A stretch of 41,772 nt of DNA from Lewinellaceae bacterium (lineage in GTDB: Bacteria; Bacteroidota; Bacteroidia; Chitinophagales; Saprospiraceae), in contig JADJSY010000051.1 in NCBI GenBank assembly GCA_016711435.1, forward strand, positions 1 to 41,772, read 5' to 3'. This document shows positions 1-7,638 of this stretch, piece after piece. Under the pieces are notes generated by a model. The model did not search any database. It saw nothing but the letters and a program-made list of their open reading frames with translations, and was not told the origin of the DNA. The stretch's first letter is position 1, and each line of letters opens with the position of its first letter. Made by a program: the position numbers and the translations under genes.

Positions 1-7
1 AGGAGCC

Positions 8-52
8 TTAATAATACCAGAGGAAAGCATGAGTATCCAGCAACAGGTTCAT
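8..52 (-). pseudogene. Truncated PIN-domain (VapC-like) toxin start
   Basis: Reading the minus strand, the ORF begins MNLLLDTHAFLWYY and stops at codon 15. The LLLDTHAFLW segment is the usual first strand of PIN-domain ribonuclease toxins and contains the first acidic metal-binding residue (Asp6). Its ATG overlaps the stop of the preceding antitoxin-like frame (ATGA), the classic coupling of toxin-antitoxin pairs. Only seven bases remain before the window edge, so a frameshift followed by continuation of the toxin cannot be excluded. Seen: start motif, overlap and premature stop. Inferred: remnant or frameshifted VapC-type toxin. Confidence 0.55.
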
Positions 53-279
53 GCCATGTAGTCTTTGAAATCATCCAGCGGAGCATCAAAGTCCGATGCC
101 ATTTTGATTTTCACTTCACCACAAACCGAAAGCAGGTTTTGAATCGCTCGGAGGTAGACCGCCGGAAAGCAGCGGCTTCTTCTCTTTTTGTTTCAAAACA
201 AAAGAAAATTGAGCAGTTCCCGTTTTAAATAGTCAGGAAGTAATGCTATTTCACGAACAATAATTTCTTGATACAACAT
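49..279 (-). pseudogene. DUF2281-type antitoxin, frame-disrupted
   Basis: The frame starts MLYQEIIVREIALLPDYLKR, like DUF2281 antitoxins, and reaches TGA after NFLLF. The next frame reads KQKEKKPLLSGG...KPAFG, the basic middle part of this family. The original frame then resumes with DFDAPLDDFKDYMA, the conserved C-terminus, and a stop overlapping the PIN toxin start. Net length (231 nt) is a multiple of three, so two compensating indels explain it. A TAnnTTTG promoter lies upstream on the same strand. This is either real decay or sequence error near a contig end. Confidence 0.5.
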
Positions 280-357
280 GAAGGTAATATGATGGCGTTG
301 ATTGAAAATAGCGAGACTTGCAGTTGGTGGTCTATGCATTTTTACGTTTCACACCTA

Positions 358-388
358 CAAAAGTAAACTCTTTTCCCAAAAATGCCAA
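358..388 (-). promoter_or_regulatory. Bacteroidota promoter for the antitoxin-toxin remnant
   Basis: On the minus strand a TTG (386-388) is followed after 20 nt by TACTTTTG (358-365), matching the Bacteroidota sigma-ABfr pattern TTG/TAnnTTTG. Transcription would start about 73 nt upstream of the antitoxin ATG. It is divergent from the box at 419-426. Confidence 0.45.
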
Positions 389-418
389 CTCCCGCCCATT
401 CCGTACAACCAACTTCCC

Positions 419-426
419 TACTTTTG
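419..426 (+). promoter_or_regulatory. -7 box TACTTTTG upstream of the lipoprotein gene
   Basis: TACTTTTG followed by C matches the Bacteroidota -7 consensus TAnnTTTG and lies 28 nt before the preferred ATG at 455. No clear -33 TTG is visible, only a TTC about 17 nt upstream. Its position supports the ATG at 455 over an upstream in-frame start at 302, which would begin before the promoter. Confidence 0.4.
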
Positions 427-454
427 CCGTCCAATCCAAAAATACACTCCGCAC

Positions 455-1941
455 ATGCGCTTATTGTTTCGTTTGGCTACCGCCCTGTTCCTGCTGCCCT
501 TGTTTCTGACGTTTTGCCAAAAAGAAAAATTCACGACCGATCCGGCCGATAAACTCGAATTTTCAACGGATACCCTGCGTTTTGATACCACTTTTACCGA
601 AATCGGCTCGGCCACACGCATCCTGAAGGTGTACAACCGCCGCAAGGAAAGTATCCGCATCAGCAAAATATACCTCGCCAACGGTGCGGCGTCGCGCTTC
701 AACCTGAACATCGACGGCGTTTCGGGCGACAGCCAGACGGATATTGAAATCGGCCCCAACGATAGCTTGTACGTGTTTGCGGAAGTGACCATCAATCCCG
801 ATCAGCCGGCCAGCGCCAGCCCGTTTGTGGTTTCGGAAGATATTGTGTTTGAGACCAACGGCAACACCCAGAAAGTAGTGCTCGAAGCCTTTGGACAAAA
901 TGCTGTGTACCTGCCCACACGTTTCGGCGCAGGCGGACAGGTTGGCTACGGCTGTAGCGGCGGCGAATGGGTCTGGGATGACCCGCGCCCCTACGTCATT
1001 TATGGTATCCTGGTGATCGATGAATGCACTGTGCGCATTCCCGCCGGGGCGCGGGTGTATGTACATGGCGGATTAGGTAAAGTTGTAACCGACACCTCCA
1101 TTGTGCGCTACAACGACGGATTTATTGCTTTTCAGGGCCAGGGAAAACTCATCGTGGAAGGCACGCTGGAAAACCCGGTCATTTTTGAAAGCGACCGACT
1201 GGAAGCGGAATTCGACGACGAACCGGGACAATGGACGGGTATCTGGCTTCAATCCGGCAGTTCGGGACACCGCATTGAACATTGTATTGTGCGGAACTCG
1301 ATCATCGGCGTACGCGCCGATTCGGCGGTCGATCTGAATTTGAAGAATACGCAGATTTATAACACGGCCGGCCCCGGACTCATCGGCGTACACGCCAAAA
1401 TAAACGCCGAAAACTGCCTGTTTCATTCCAATGCCGGTTTTTCCATCCAGTTGGAATACGGCGGCGAGTACAATTTTACTTATTGCACGGCGGCCAGTTA
1501 CGGCGTAGACGGCGAAGCGATCCGTATGGGCAATGCCATCTGCCTCGATCCGGCCTGCGGGGCCTTTGTAGCCAACCGATTGCAGGCGCGGTTCCAGAAC
1601 TGTATCATCTTCGGCGGCCGAGCCGATCAGATCACGCTGTTCGATCGCGTAGACGACCCGGCGATGTTTGACTACGAATTTAAAAACTGCATCGTCCGGG
1701 TAAGGGATTTGCTGAAAGACAATGCCTATCCCGATTTCCTCATGCATTGCCAACCTTGTATCAATGCGGATTGCAAGACACGATTTTCCTTGACCCCAAT
1801 CGCTACAATTTCCGCCTGGATACGATGCGCTCTATCGCTAACCGCTATGGTGCGCCGGTGCCCGGTGTGGTGAAGGACCTGGACGGGAAAATGCGCGATG
1901 CGGGGATGCCGGATGCGGGGTGTTATGAAATCGAGTTTTGA
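455..1941 (+). CDS. Right-handed beta-helix surface lipoprotein (one frameshift)
   Basis: The protein starts MRLLFRLATALFLLPLFLTFC, a lipoprotein signal peptide with the lipidated cysteine near residue 21. An Ig-like (ASPM/Hydin-type) region follows at about residues 40-140 (ILKVYNRRKESIRISKIYL), then parallel beta-helix rungs at about 190-400 (ENPVIFES, IEHCIVRNS, AENCLFHSN, FQNCIIFGG). The frame is lost between about 1763 and 1781. Without a correction it ends at 1873; the natural C-terminus DTIFLDPNRYNFRLDTM...PDAGCYEIEF continues one frame over to 1941, as expected of a 1-nt deletion. The start at 455 is chosen because a signal peptide begins there and a TACTTTTG box precedes it. It converges on the next gene with 8 bp between stops. 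Function unknown, probably an exposed adhesin or glycan-binding lipoprotein. Confidence 0.7.
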
Positions 1942-1949
1942 GGAAAAAA

Positions 1950-2809
1950 TCAAAACTTAATCACAACTCCCACCGTCATCCTCAAAATCCGGCTCGTGTT
2001 CCGCCCGCCCAGAATATACCCGCCGCTGAGGTAAAACCCGTTCCGGCCCTTTTCCGAATAAAAAGCGGTGCCTCCCACCTGCGTGTACGAAACGCCATAA
2101 GCCTGTGGCAAATCCACCACATTTTCCACATAATCGGCGCCGCCGGAGGTGTGCTGGCGCTCCACCCAGGCGTCTAAGTAATAGTGCTTTGTGGGAAGTC
2201 CAACCTTAAAAAGGATCGTACTGAAATCCTGCGGCGCTGTGGGCTGGTAGTCGGGCCGCACCCGGCGGATGGTAGCGATATCATCTTCCTGTAAATCATC
2301 GAGCCGCCAGTTGTAGCCGCCGCTAAGGTTGAAAAAAATGCCCAGCGGCGTTTCCCATTGTACGATCAAACGCGCCGGAACGCTGACGGCTTTTTGTCCC
2401 AGCGCAGCAGTGGCCGTGGGTTCATAATCGGACAGCGGGAAACTGGCGCCTGTGCCAAAAAGTACGCCCAAGCGACCCACTTTGCCTAATTCCTCGTAAA
2501 ACGGGCGGTATTTCACGTACAACCCGCCGTCCTGCAAACCGCTCTGGTTTTCCGTAAAAGCGACAGAAGCAGTCGCCACGAGGTCGAATTTTTCGCTTAC
2601 GCCGTATTCGCCGAACAGGCTGAGCAGGCTGCCGCGGTAGGGCGTATCGAAAGTCTGGTTGTTGGCGCCATCGAATTTCCGGGCGGAGTTAAATGAAAAA
2701 GACGGCGCCAGGTCGAGGACACCTTTGCCTTTCAGGTAGCCGTCGAGGGGCCTTGGGCGAAGGCACAGAAAGGGACGAAGAGGAAAAGAATCAGCGTTTT
2801 TCGAAACAT
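1950..2809 (-). CDS. Outer-membrane beta-barrel protein (frameshift after the signal peptide)
   Basis: The start MFRKTLILFLFVPFCAFAQG is a clear signal peptide. The frame is then lost at a GGGG run on the plus strand (2747-2750); adding one base gives PLDGYLKGKGVLDLAPSFSF and joins the long downstream frame. The mature protein alternates hydrophobic strands and aromatic residues (FYLSGGYILGG, LRMTVGVVIKF) and ends in Phe, as BAM-inserted barrels do. The corrected length is about 286 residues. No named family is recognised; it resembles uncharacterised Bacteroidota transporter-like barrels. The homopolymer position makes a sequencing error as likely as a mutation. Confidence 0.6.
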
Positions 2810-2915
2810 AAGACTGGTGTTGGTGCGTCCTGTGTAACTACGCTTTGCCTCTGTATGTTGTCGGTGGAGTGCCCGACGTGGAGAAATGTCTTGAGTGAGA
2901 CAGGAGGGATGCTCC

Positions 2916-3923
2916 TCACCCGTTCACCCTCGGCGCCACCTCCTTCCCGATCAACTCGATCGCCCGCTTCAATTGTTCATGCGACAACCCCGCATTGTCC
3001 ATCTGAAACGTCAGCCTGGAAATGCCGCCCAGCGCTTCACTGTGCCGCAGTATTTTTTCCGCTACTTCTTCCGGGCTGCCGACAATCAGTGCGCCTTCGT
3101 CGTGGGTCTGGGCGTCGAAACGCGCACGGGTCACAGGCGGCCAGCCGCGTTCCCGCCCGATTCGGGTGAATGTTTCAGCGTAGCCGGGGTAATAATCGTC
3201 CATCGCTTTTTGCCGGGTTTCGGCCACGTAGCCCAGCGAGTGCAGGCCCACTTTCAGTTGTTCCGGCGCGTGCCCGGCGCGTCTTCCTGCTTCCCGGTAC
3301 AGATCGACCAAGGGGCGGAAACGATGCGTTTCGCCGCCGATGACGGCCACCATCAGCGGAAGTCCCAGGACGCCGGCGCGGATAAACGACTCGGGTGTGC
3401 CGCCTACGCCCACCCAGATGGGCAGCGGGTTTTGTAAGGGCCTGGGATAGATGGTTTGCTCGCGCAGCGCCGGGCGGAATTTGCCTGACCAGGTTACGGT
3501 TTCATTGTTGCGGATTTTCAGTAAAAGATCCAGTTTTTCAGAAAAAAGAGCGTCGTAATCGTTCAAGTCCAGCCCGAACAGCGGATAGGCTTCAATAAAA
3601 GAGCCGCGCCCGACCACCATTTCAGCCCGGCCTTGCGAAATCAGGTCCAGCGTGGCAAAGTTTTGAAACACCCGCACCGGATCGGCGGCGCTCAGCACCG
3701 TTACGGCACTGGTCAGGCGGATACGTTTGGTGCGGGCTGCCGCTGCTGCGAGAATCAGCGTCGGCGCCGAATCGAGGAATTCCTTGCGGTGGTGTTCACC
3801 GATACCAAATATGTCGAGTCCTGCCAGGTCGGCGTGTTCCATTCTTTCCAGCAATTGCGCCAGGGCGTCTGCGCTGCTGCCGGTGGCAGGCATGGCGGCA
3901 AAACTGTCGATTCCGATTTCCAT
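2916..3923 (-). CDS. LLM class flavin-dependent oxidoreductase
   Basis: A 335-residue bacterial-luciferase-like (TIM barrel) protein that would use reduced flavin, probably F420 or FMN, to oxidise an unknown small substrate in the cytoplasm. Family hallmarks seen are the N-terminal GLDIFGIGEHHRKEF, the segment IRLTSAVTVLSAADPVRVFQ, the RAEMVVGRGSF loop, and PLPIWVGVGGTPES near residue 190. The length fits the family. No signal peptide is present. It lies downstream of murA on the same strand, behind an inverted repeat at 3934-4055, so co-transcription is uncertain. Substrate cannot be assigned from sequence. Confidence 0.85.
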   Translation of the reverse strand: MEIGIDSFAAMPATGSSADALAQLLERMEHADLAGLDIFGIGEHHRKEFLDSAPTLILAAAAARTKRIRLTSAVTVLSAADPVRVFQNFATLDLISQGRAEMVVGRGSFIEAYPLFGLDLNDYDALFSEKLDLLLKIRNNETVTWSGKFRPALREQTIYPRPLQNPLPIWVGVGGTPESFIRAGVLGLPLMVAVIGGETHRFRPLVDLYREAGRRAGHAPEQLKVGLHSLGYVAETRQKAMDDYYPGYAETFTRIGRERGWPPVTRARFDAQTHDEGALIVGSPEEVAEKILRHSEALGGISRLTFQMDNAGLSHEQLKRAIELIGKEVAPRVNG

Positions 3924-3933
3924 GGAGGTAATA

Positions 3934-4055
3934 TTTGAACAGGATAAAAAAAGATATGGAAGGATTAGAAGGAATCAATTTTCGGGATTTGCAGGACTGA
4001 TCCTGTGGAATGAGAATCTTTTAAATCTTTAAAAATCCTTCTAATCCTGTTCAAA
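3934..4055. repeat. Imperfect inverted repeat, GGATTAGAAGGAT words
   Basis: A perfect 12-bp outer arm TTTGAACAGGAT (3934-3945) pairs with ATCCTGTTCAAA (4044-4055). Inside, both arms are made of the word GGATTAGAAGGAT and A/T-rich spacers. The right end lies 17 bp from the murA stop, so the structure sits at the 3' end of the murA message and 10 bp upstream of the next start. Confidence 0.6.
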
Positions 4056-4072
4056 ACGTACGGGACTTCGCA

Positions 4073-5389
4073 CTACCTCCTGGTAATCTGCGCCCCGATC
4101 GCATTCAACCGCGTATCGATATGCTGATACCCCCGGTCAATCTGGTGGGCGTTGTGGATCACACTTTTGCCTTTCGCCGACAACGCCGCGATCAGCAACG
4201 CTTGTCCGGCGCGGATATCCGGCGAAGTCATTTCGATGCCGCGGAGCGGATAACGCCGGTCGAGACCGATGACCGTTGCGCGGTGTGGGTCGCAGAGAAT
4301 GATCTGAGCGCCCATGTCGATCAGTTTATCCGTAAAAAACAGGCGGCTTTCAAACATTTTCTGGTGCACCAGCACGCTGCCCCGCGCCTGGGTGGCGACT
4401 ACGAGAATGATCGACATCAGGTCGGGCGTGAAACCCGGCCAGGGCGCATCGTAAATCGTCAGGATAGAACCGTCGATAAACGTGGTGATTTCATAATGAT
4501 CCTGCGCCGGAATATGCAGGTCGTCGCCCCGGCGGTCGATCTGGATACCCAGACGTTCGAACGTGTAGGGAATGATGCCGAGGTGTTCGATCCCGGCGTT
4601 TTTGATGGTGATTTCCGACTGCGTCATGGCGGCCAGACCGATGAAAGAGCCAATTTCGATCATGTCGGGCAGGCAGCGGTGGTTGGTGCCGCCGAGTTTT
4701 TCCACGCCTTCGATCTGGAGCAGGTTGGATCCGAGTCCCGAGATATTGGCGCCCATGCGTTGCAGCATCCGGCAGAGTTGCTGCACGTAAGGTTCGCAGG
4801 CCGCGTTGTAAATGGTGGTTTTGCCCTGTGCCAGCACGGCGGCCATGATGATATTGGCGGTACCGGTCACGCTGATTTCATCCATGTGAAGATAGGCGCC
4901 CTGCAATCCTCCCGGCGGTTGTTCCACATAATAAATGTCCTTGTCGTCGTCGTATTTAAACTCCGCGCCTAATTTCTGAAAACCCAGGAAGTGTGTATCC
5001 AATCGCCTGCGGCCGATTTTGTCGCCGCCGGGTTTGGGCAGGGTAGCCCGCCCGAAGCGTGCCAGCAAAGGCCCGATCAGCATCACCGAACCGCGCAACC
5101 GCTGGGCGTCGCGCATAAAGTTTTCCGAACGCAGGTAATCTATGTCCACCGTACCTGCGCAAAACTTGTAAGTATCCGGGGCCGTTCGATCCACCGTTAC
5201 CCCCAGGCCCTTCAGCAGTTCGACGAGTTTGTTCACATCGAGGATGTCGGGCACATTGGATATCGTGACCGGGTCGTCGGTCAGGAGTACCGCGCTGATG
5301 ATTTGCAGGGCTTCGTTTTTGGCCCCTTGTGGGTGTAGTTCGCCGCTGAGTCGCTGGCCGCCAATGACTTCAAAACTGTCTTCTTGCAT
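4073..5389 (-). CDS. murA: UDP-N-acetylglucosamine 1-carboxyvinyltransferase MurA, Cys-to-Asp type
   Basis: This 438-residue enzyme transfers enolpyruvate from PEP to UDP-GlcNAc, the first committed step of peptidoglycan synthesis. Seen: GAKNEALQ near residue 22 (the UDP-GlcNAc/PEP lysine-asparagine pair), DAQRLRGSVMLIGPLLARFG at 94-113, and the catalytic loop PGGDKIGRRRLDTH at 120-133. In most MurA proteins that loop has Cys; here it is Asp123. The same exchange is known from Mycobacterium, Chlamydia and Borrelia and makes MurA insensitive to fosfomycin. The C-terminal half has TPDLMS and SPDIRAGQAL. It follows serS on the same strand, separated by an 83-bp-arm inverted repeat. No second murA is present in the window. 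Confidence 0.95.
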   Translation of the reverse strand: MQEDSFEVIGGQRLSGELHPQGAKNEALQIISAVLLTDDPVTISNVPDILDVNKLVELLKGLGVTVDRTAPDTYKFCAGTVDIDYLRSENFMRDAQRLRGSVMLIGPLLARFGRATLPKPGGDKIGRRRLDTHFLGFQKLGAEFKYDDDKDIYYVEQPPGGLQGAYLHMDEISVTGTANIIMAAVLAQGKTTIYNAACEPYVQQLCRMLQRMGANISGLGSNLLQIEGVEKLGGTNHRCLPDMIEIGSFIGLAAMTQSEITIKNAGIEHLGIIPYTFERLGIQIDRRGDDLHIPAQDHYEITTFIDGSILTIYDAPWPGFTPDLMSIILVVATQARGSVLVHQKMFESRLFFTDKLIDMGAQIILCDPHRATVIGLDRRYPLRGIEMTSPDIRAGQALLIAALSAKGKSVIHNAHQIDRGYQHIDTRLNAIGAQITRR

Positions 5390-5449
5390 TGCTGGATAAG
5401 AATAGATTGTTTTTTATGATGTGGTTTGTAGAGATTACCCGCGCGTAAG

Positions 5450-5665
5450 AACACGGATTTAAAGGATTAGACACGGATTTTTTTCCCTCGTAGAGTTAAT
5501 GGCAACGCGGATTGGACGGATTAGGCGGATTTCCGCGGATTTTTCCCTCGTAGAGTTGACTTGCTTTTTAAAGTTGAGTGGGAAATCCGCCTAATCCGTC
5601 CAATCCGCGTTGCCATTAACTCTACGAGGGAAAAAAATCCGTGTCCAATCCTTTAAATCCGTGTT
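5450..5665. repeat. 83-bp-arm near-perfect inverted repeat
   Basis: Arms at 5450-5532 and 5583-5665 are reverse complements over 83 bp with one mismatch, separated by 50 bp. The arms are built from GGATT words (CGGATTGGACGGATTAGG) plus CCCTCGTAGAGTT. A second copy of that last motif, at about 5544-5557, falls inside the spacer. The outer end lies 23 bp past the serS stop, between two same-strand genes. Nothing in it is coding. Confidence 0.9.
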
Positions 5666-5688
5666 CCATTACGCTACGTCGCGGAGCA

Positions 5689-6966
5689 TCAGATCATCTT
5701 GAACCCCGTGTACCTGTGCAGCACCTTCGGGATCGCAATACCTTCCGGCGTCTGGTTGTTTTCGAGCAGCGCCGCCACGATGCGCGCCAGCGCCAATGCG
5801 GAGCCGTTGAGCGTGTGCGCCAGCTCGATTTTTCCTTCTGCATCGCGGAAGCGCAGTTTCATCCGGTTGCTTTGAAAGGTTTCAAAACAGGACACGGAAC
5901 TCACTTCCAGCCAGCGTTTCTGTGCGCCCGACCAGACTTCAAAGTCGTATGTTTTGGCCGAATTGAAACCCATATCGCCGCCGCAAAGTAGCAGAATACG
6001 GAAAGGAAGTTCGAGTTTATTCATCAGTTTTTCGACGTGGCGCACCATACCTTCCAGCGCCTTGTAGGAGTTGTCGGGGTGTTCGACGCGCACGAGTTCC
6101 ACTTTGTCAAACTGGTGAACGCGGTTGAGGCCGCGCACGTGAGCGCCCCAGGCGCCTGCTTCGCGGCGGAAACAGGGCGTGTAAGCGGTCATCATCACGG
6201 GCAGGTCTTTGATCGGCACGATGTCGCCGCGCAAGATGTTGGTCACCGGCACCTCGGCAGTTGGTATGAGGTAGAGGTTGTCTTCGTCGCATTTGTACAT
6301 CTGCGCCTCTTTATCGGGCAACTGGCCCGTGGCGGTAGCGCTTTCTTCATTGACGAGCAGCGGCGGCAGGATTTCTTCATAACCTGCTTTGACGGCTTCG
6401 TCCAGGAAAAACTGGATCAGGGCGCGTTGCAGCCGGGCGCCTTTTCCGCGGTATACCGGAAAGCCGGAGCCGGTGAGTTTGACGCCCAGTTCAAAGTCAA
6501 AAAGGTTGTATTTTTTGGCGAGTTCCCAGTGCGGCAAGGCATCTTCGGGCAGGGCGGGGAAAGGTTTTTTCCAGGCTTTGGCCACCTTGTTGTCTTCGGG
6601 CGTTTTGCCTTTCGGTACACTTTTGTGCGGGCAGTTGGGCACTGAATACAGCATGGTGTCGAGTTGCTGCTGGATGCTTTGGGTGCGTTCTTTCAGCAGC
6701 TCAGACTGTATTTTAAGGTTTGCCACTTTTATTTTCAAGGCTTCGGCTTCTTCTTTTTTGCCTTGACCCATGAGCGCGCCGATTTGTTTGGCCAGCTGGT
6801 TTTGTTCGGCGAGCGTATCGTCTAATTCTTTCTGATTGGCGCGGCGTTCGTCGTCGGTTTTCAGGATATTGTCCACCACTTTCAGTTGCTGGGCTGTCCA
6901 GTTTCTTTTGCGCAATCCGTTGATAATGCGTTGTTTCTCTTCGCGTATAACTTTTAGTTGGAGCAT
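5689..6966 (-). CDS. serS: Seryl-tRNA synthetase
   Basis: A 425-residue class II synthetase charging tRNA-Ser. The N-terminal coiled-coil arm (residues about 25-105, KELDDTLAEQNQLAKQIGAL) binds the long variable arm of tRNA-Ser. Class II motif 2 is seen in TPCFRREAGAWGAHVRGLNR near residue 265, preceded by LIPTAEVPVTN; motif 3 is NGSALALARIVAALLENNQ near residue 390. Length and start fit the family. It is the first gene of the minus-strand run serS-murA-LLM oxidoreductase and diverges from rho. A hairpin with 15-bp arms lies about 110 bp upstream. Confidence 0.97.
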   Translation of the reverse strand: MLQLKVIREEKQRIINGLRKRNWTAQQLKVVDNILKTDDERRANQKELDDTLAEQNQLAKQIGALMGQGKKEEAEALKIKVANLKIQSELLKERTQSIQQQLDTMLYSVPNCPHKSVPKGKTPEDNKVAKAWKKPFPALPEDALPHWELAKKYNLFDFELGVKLTGSGFPVYRGKGARLQRALIQFFLDEAVKAGYEEILPPLLVNEESATATGQLPDKEAQMYKCDEDNLYLIPTAEVPVTNILRGDIVPIKDLPVMMTAYTPCFRREAGAWGAHVRGLNRVHQFDKVELVRVEHPDNSYKALEGMVRHVEKLMNKLELPFRILLLCGGDMGFNSAKTYDFEVWSGAQKRWLEVSSVSCFETFQSNRMKLRFRDAEGKIELAHTLNGSALALARIVAALLENNQTPEGIAIPKVLHRYTGFKMI

Positions 6967-7073
6967 TGTATCGTATCTGTTTGGAGCGCCCGACGAATTT
7001 GCCGGCGCTTGTATGTTGGAAGAATGTCAAAAAAGTGTTGTTGCACATACCTACTGGACATTTTCGTGGAACG

Positions 7074-7106
7074 AGACCTATAAGGTTTCAAAAACCTTAT
7101 AGGTCT
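7074..7106. repeat. Hairpin in the serS/rho divergent region
   Basis: Perfect 15-bp arms AGACCTATAAGGTTT (7074-7088) and AAACCTTATAGGTCT (7092-7106) enclose three bases. The pairing continues imperfectly outward, with TACTGGACATTTT on the left matching AAAATATCCAGTA on the right, and ends near a 12-bp palindrome TTGTTGCAACAA (7141-7152). The whole imperfect palindrome covers about 7030-7150. It may be an operator or an intergenic repeat of the window's general type. Confidence 0.6.
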
Positions 7107-7292
7107 GGGTGTTACAGAATAAAATATCCAGTAGTATGGTTGTTGCAACAATTTTACTTTTTAATCGTTTTGTCTGCATAATTTACTAAAAACCTGATGG
7201 CTTCATTCTGAAAGCCGGCCGGGTGTTTTTGTAAAATATATTCAGAACACTGAAAAAAACGGCGCAAGATAGAGCGAATTTCAAAACAGGCT

Positions 7293-7300
7293 TATCTTTG
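7293..7300 (+). promoter_or_regulatory. -7 box TATCTTTG of the rho promoter
   Basis: TATCTTTG followed by C matches the Bacteroidota -7 consensus. No TTG is seen at the expected -33 distance. Transcription from here gives a leader of about 330 nt before rho. Confidence 0.45.
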
Positions 7301-7638
7301 CACTGTTCAATTCCAAAATTGGTGCTTGCCGACTCCCGAAATTGTTACCTATACCAAGGTGGTTTTTGCGCAATGCAGACGTTGTTTTTCCTTTGAATGA
7401 AGGTATTCGGGCAGGTTTATCGGCGTATCATATCCTTTAAATTGCATTTGTCCTGTTAAAGTTCCCCCAACTCAACCCCTTCCGGGCTACATGAATTGAT
7501 TGCTCCGGGATGTTTTTCAATCAACTTTTGATTTCACATTTTTTGTTCAACAATCTTTTCCTACCTCGCATATGCGTTCCGACACGCCTCCTCTTTGGCG
7601 TATGCGCGCTATGATGCTAACATTTTCCTTTCCCCACC
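7301..7638 (+). promoter_or_regulatory. Long 5' leader of rho, possible autoregulation
   Basis: About 330 nt without an ORF between the promoter box and the rho ATG. Parts are C-rich and G-poor (for example GTTCCCCCAACTCAACCCC near 7461), and the end is pyrimidine-rich. In several bacteria rho is autoregulated by Rho-dependent attenuation in its leader. That knowledge plus the composition suggests, but does not prove, the same here. A CGCATA/TATGCG pairing near 7568-7605 could form a stem. Confidence 0.35.

Noticed and set aside
302..454. N-terminal extension of the lipoprotein ORF
   Set aside because: It lacks lipoprotein or coding character and runs through a promoter box; the signal peptide begins at 455.
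5450..5665. Insertion sequence ends
   Set aside because: No transposase ORF fits in the 50-bp spacer and no target-site duplication was recognised.
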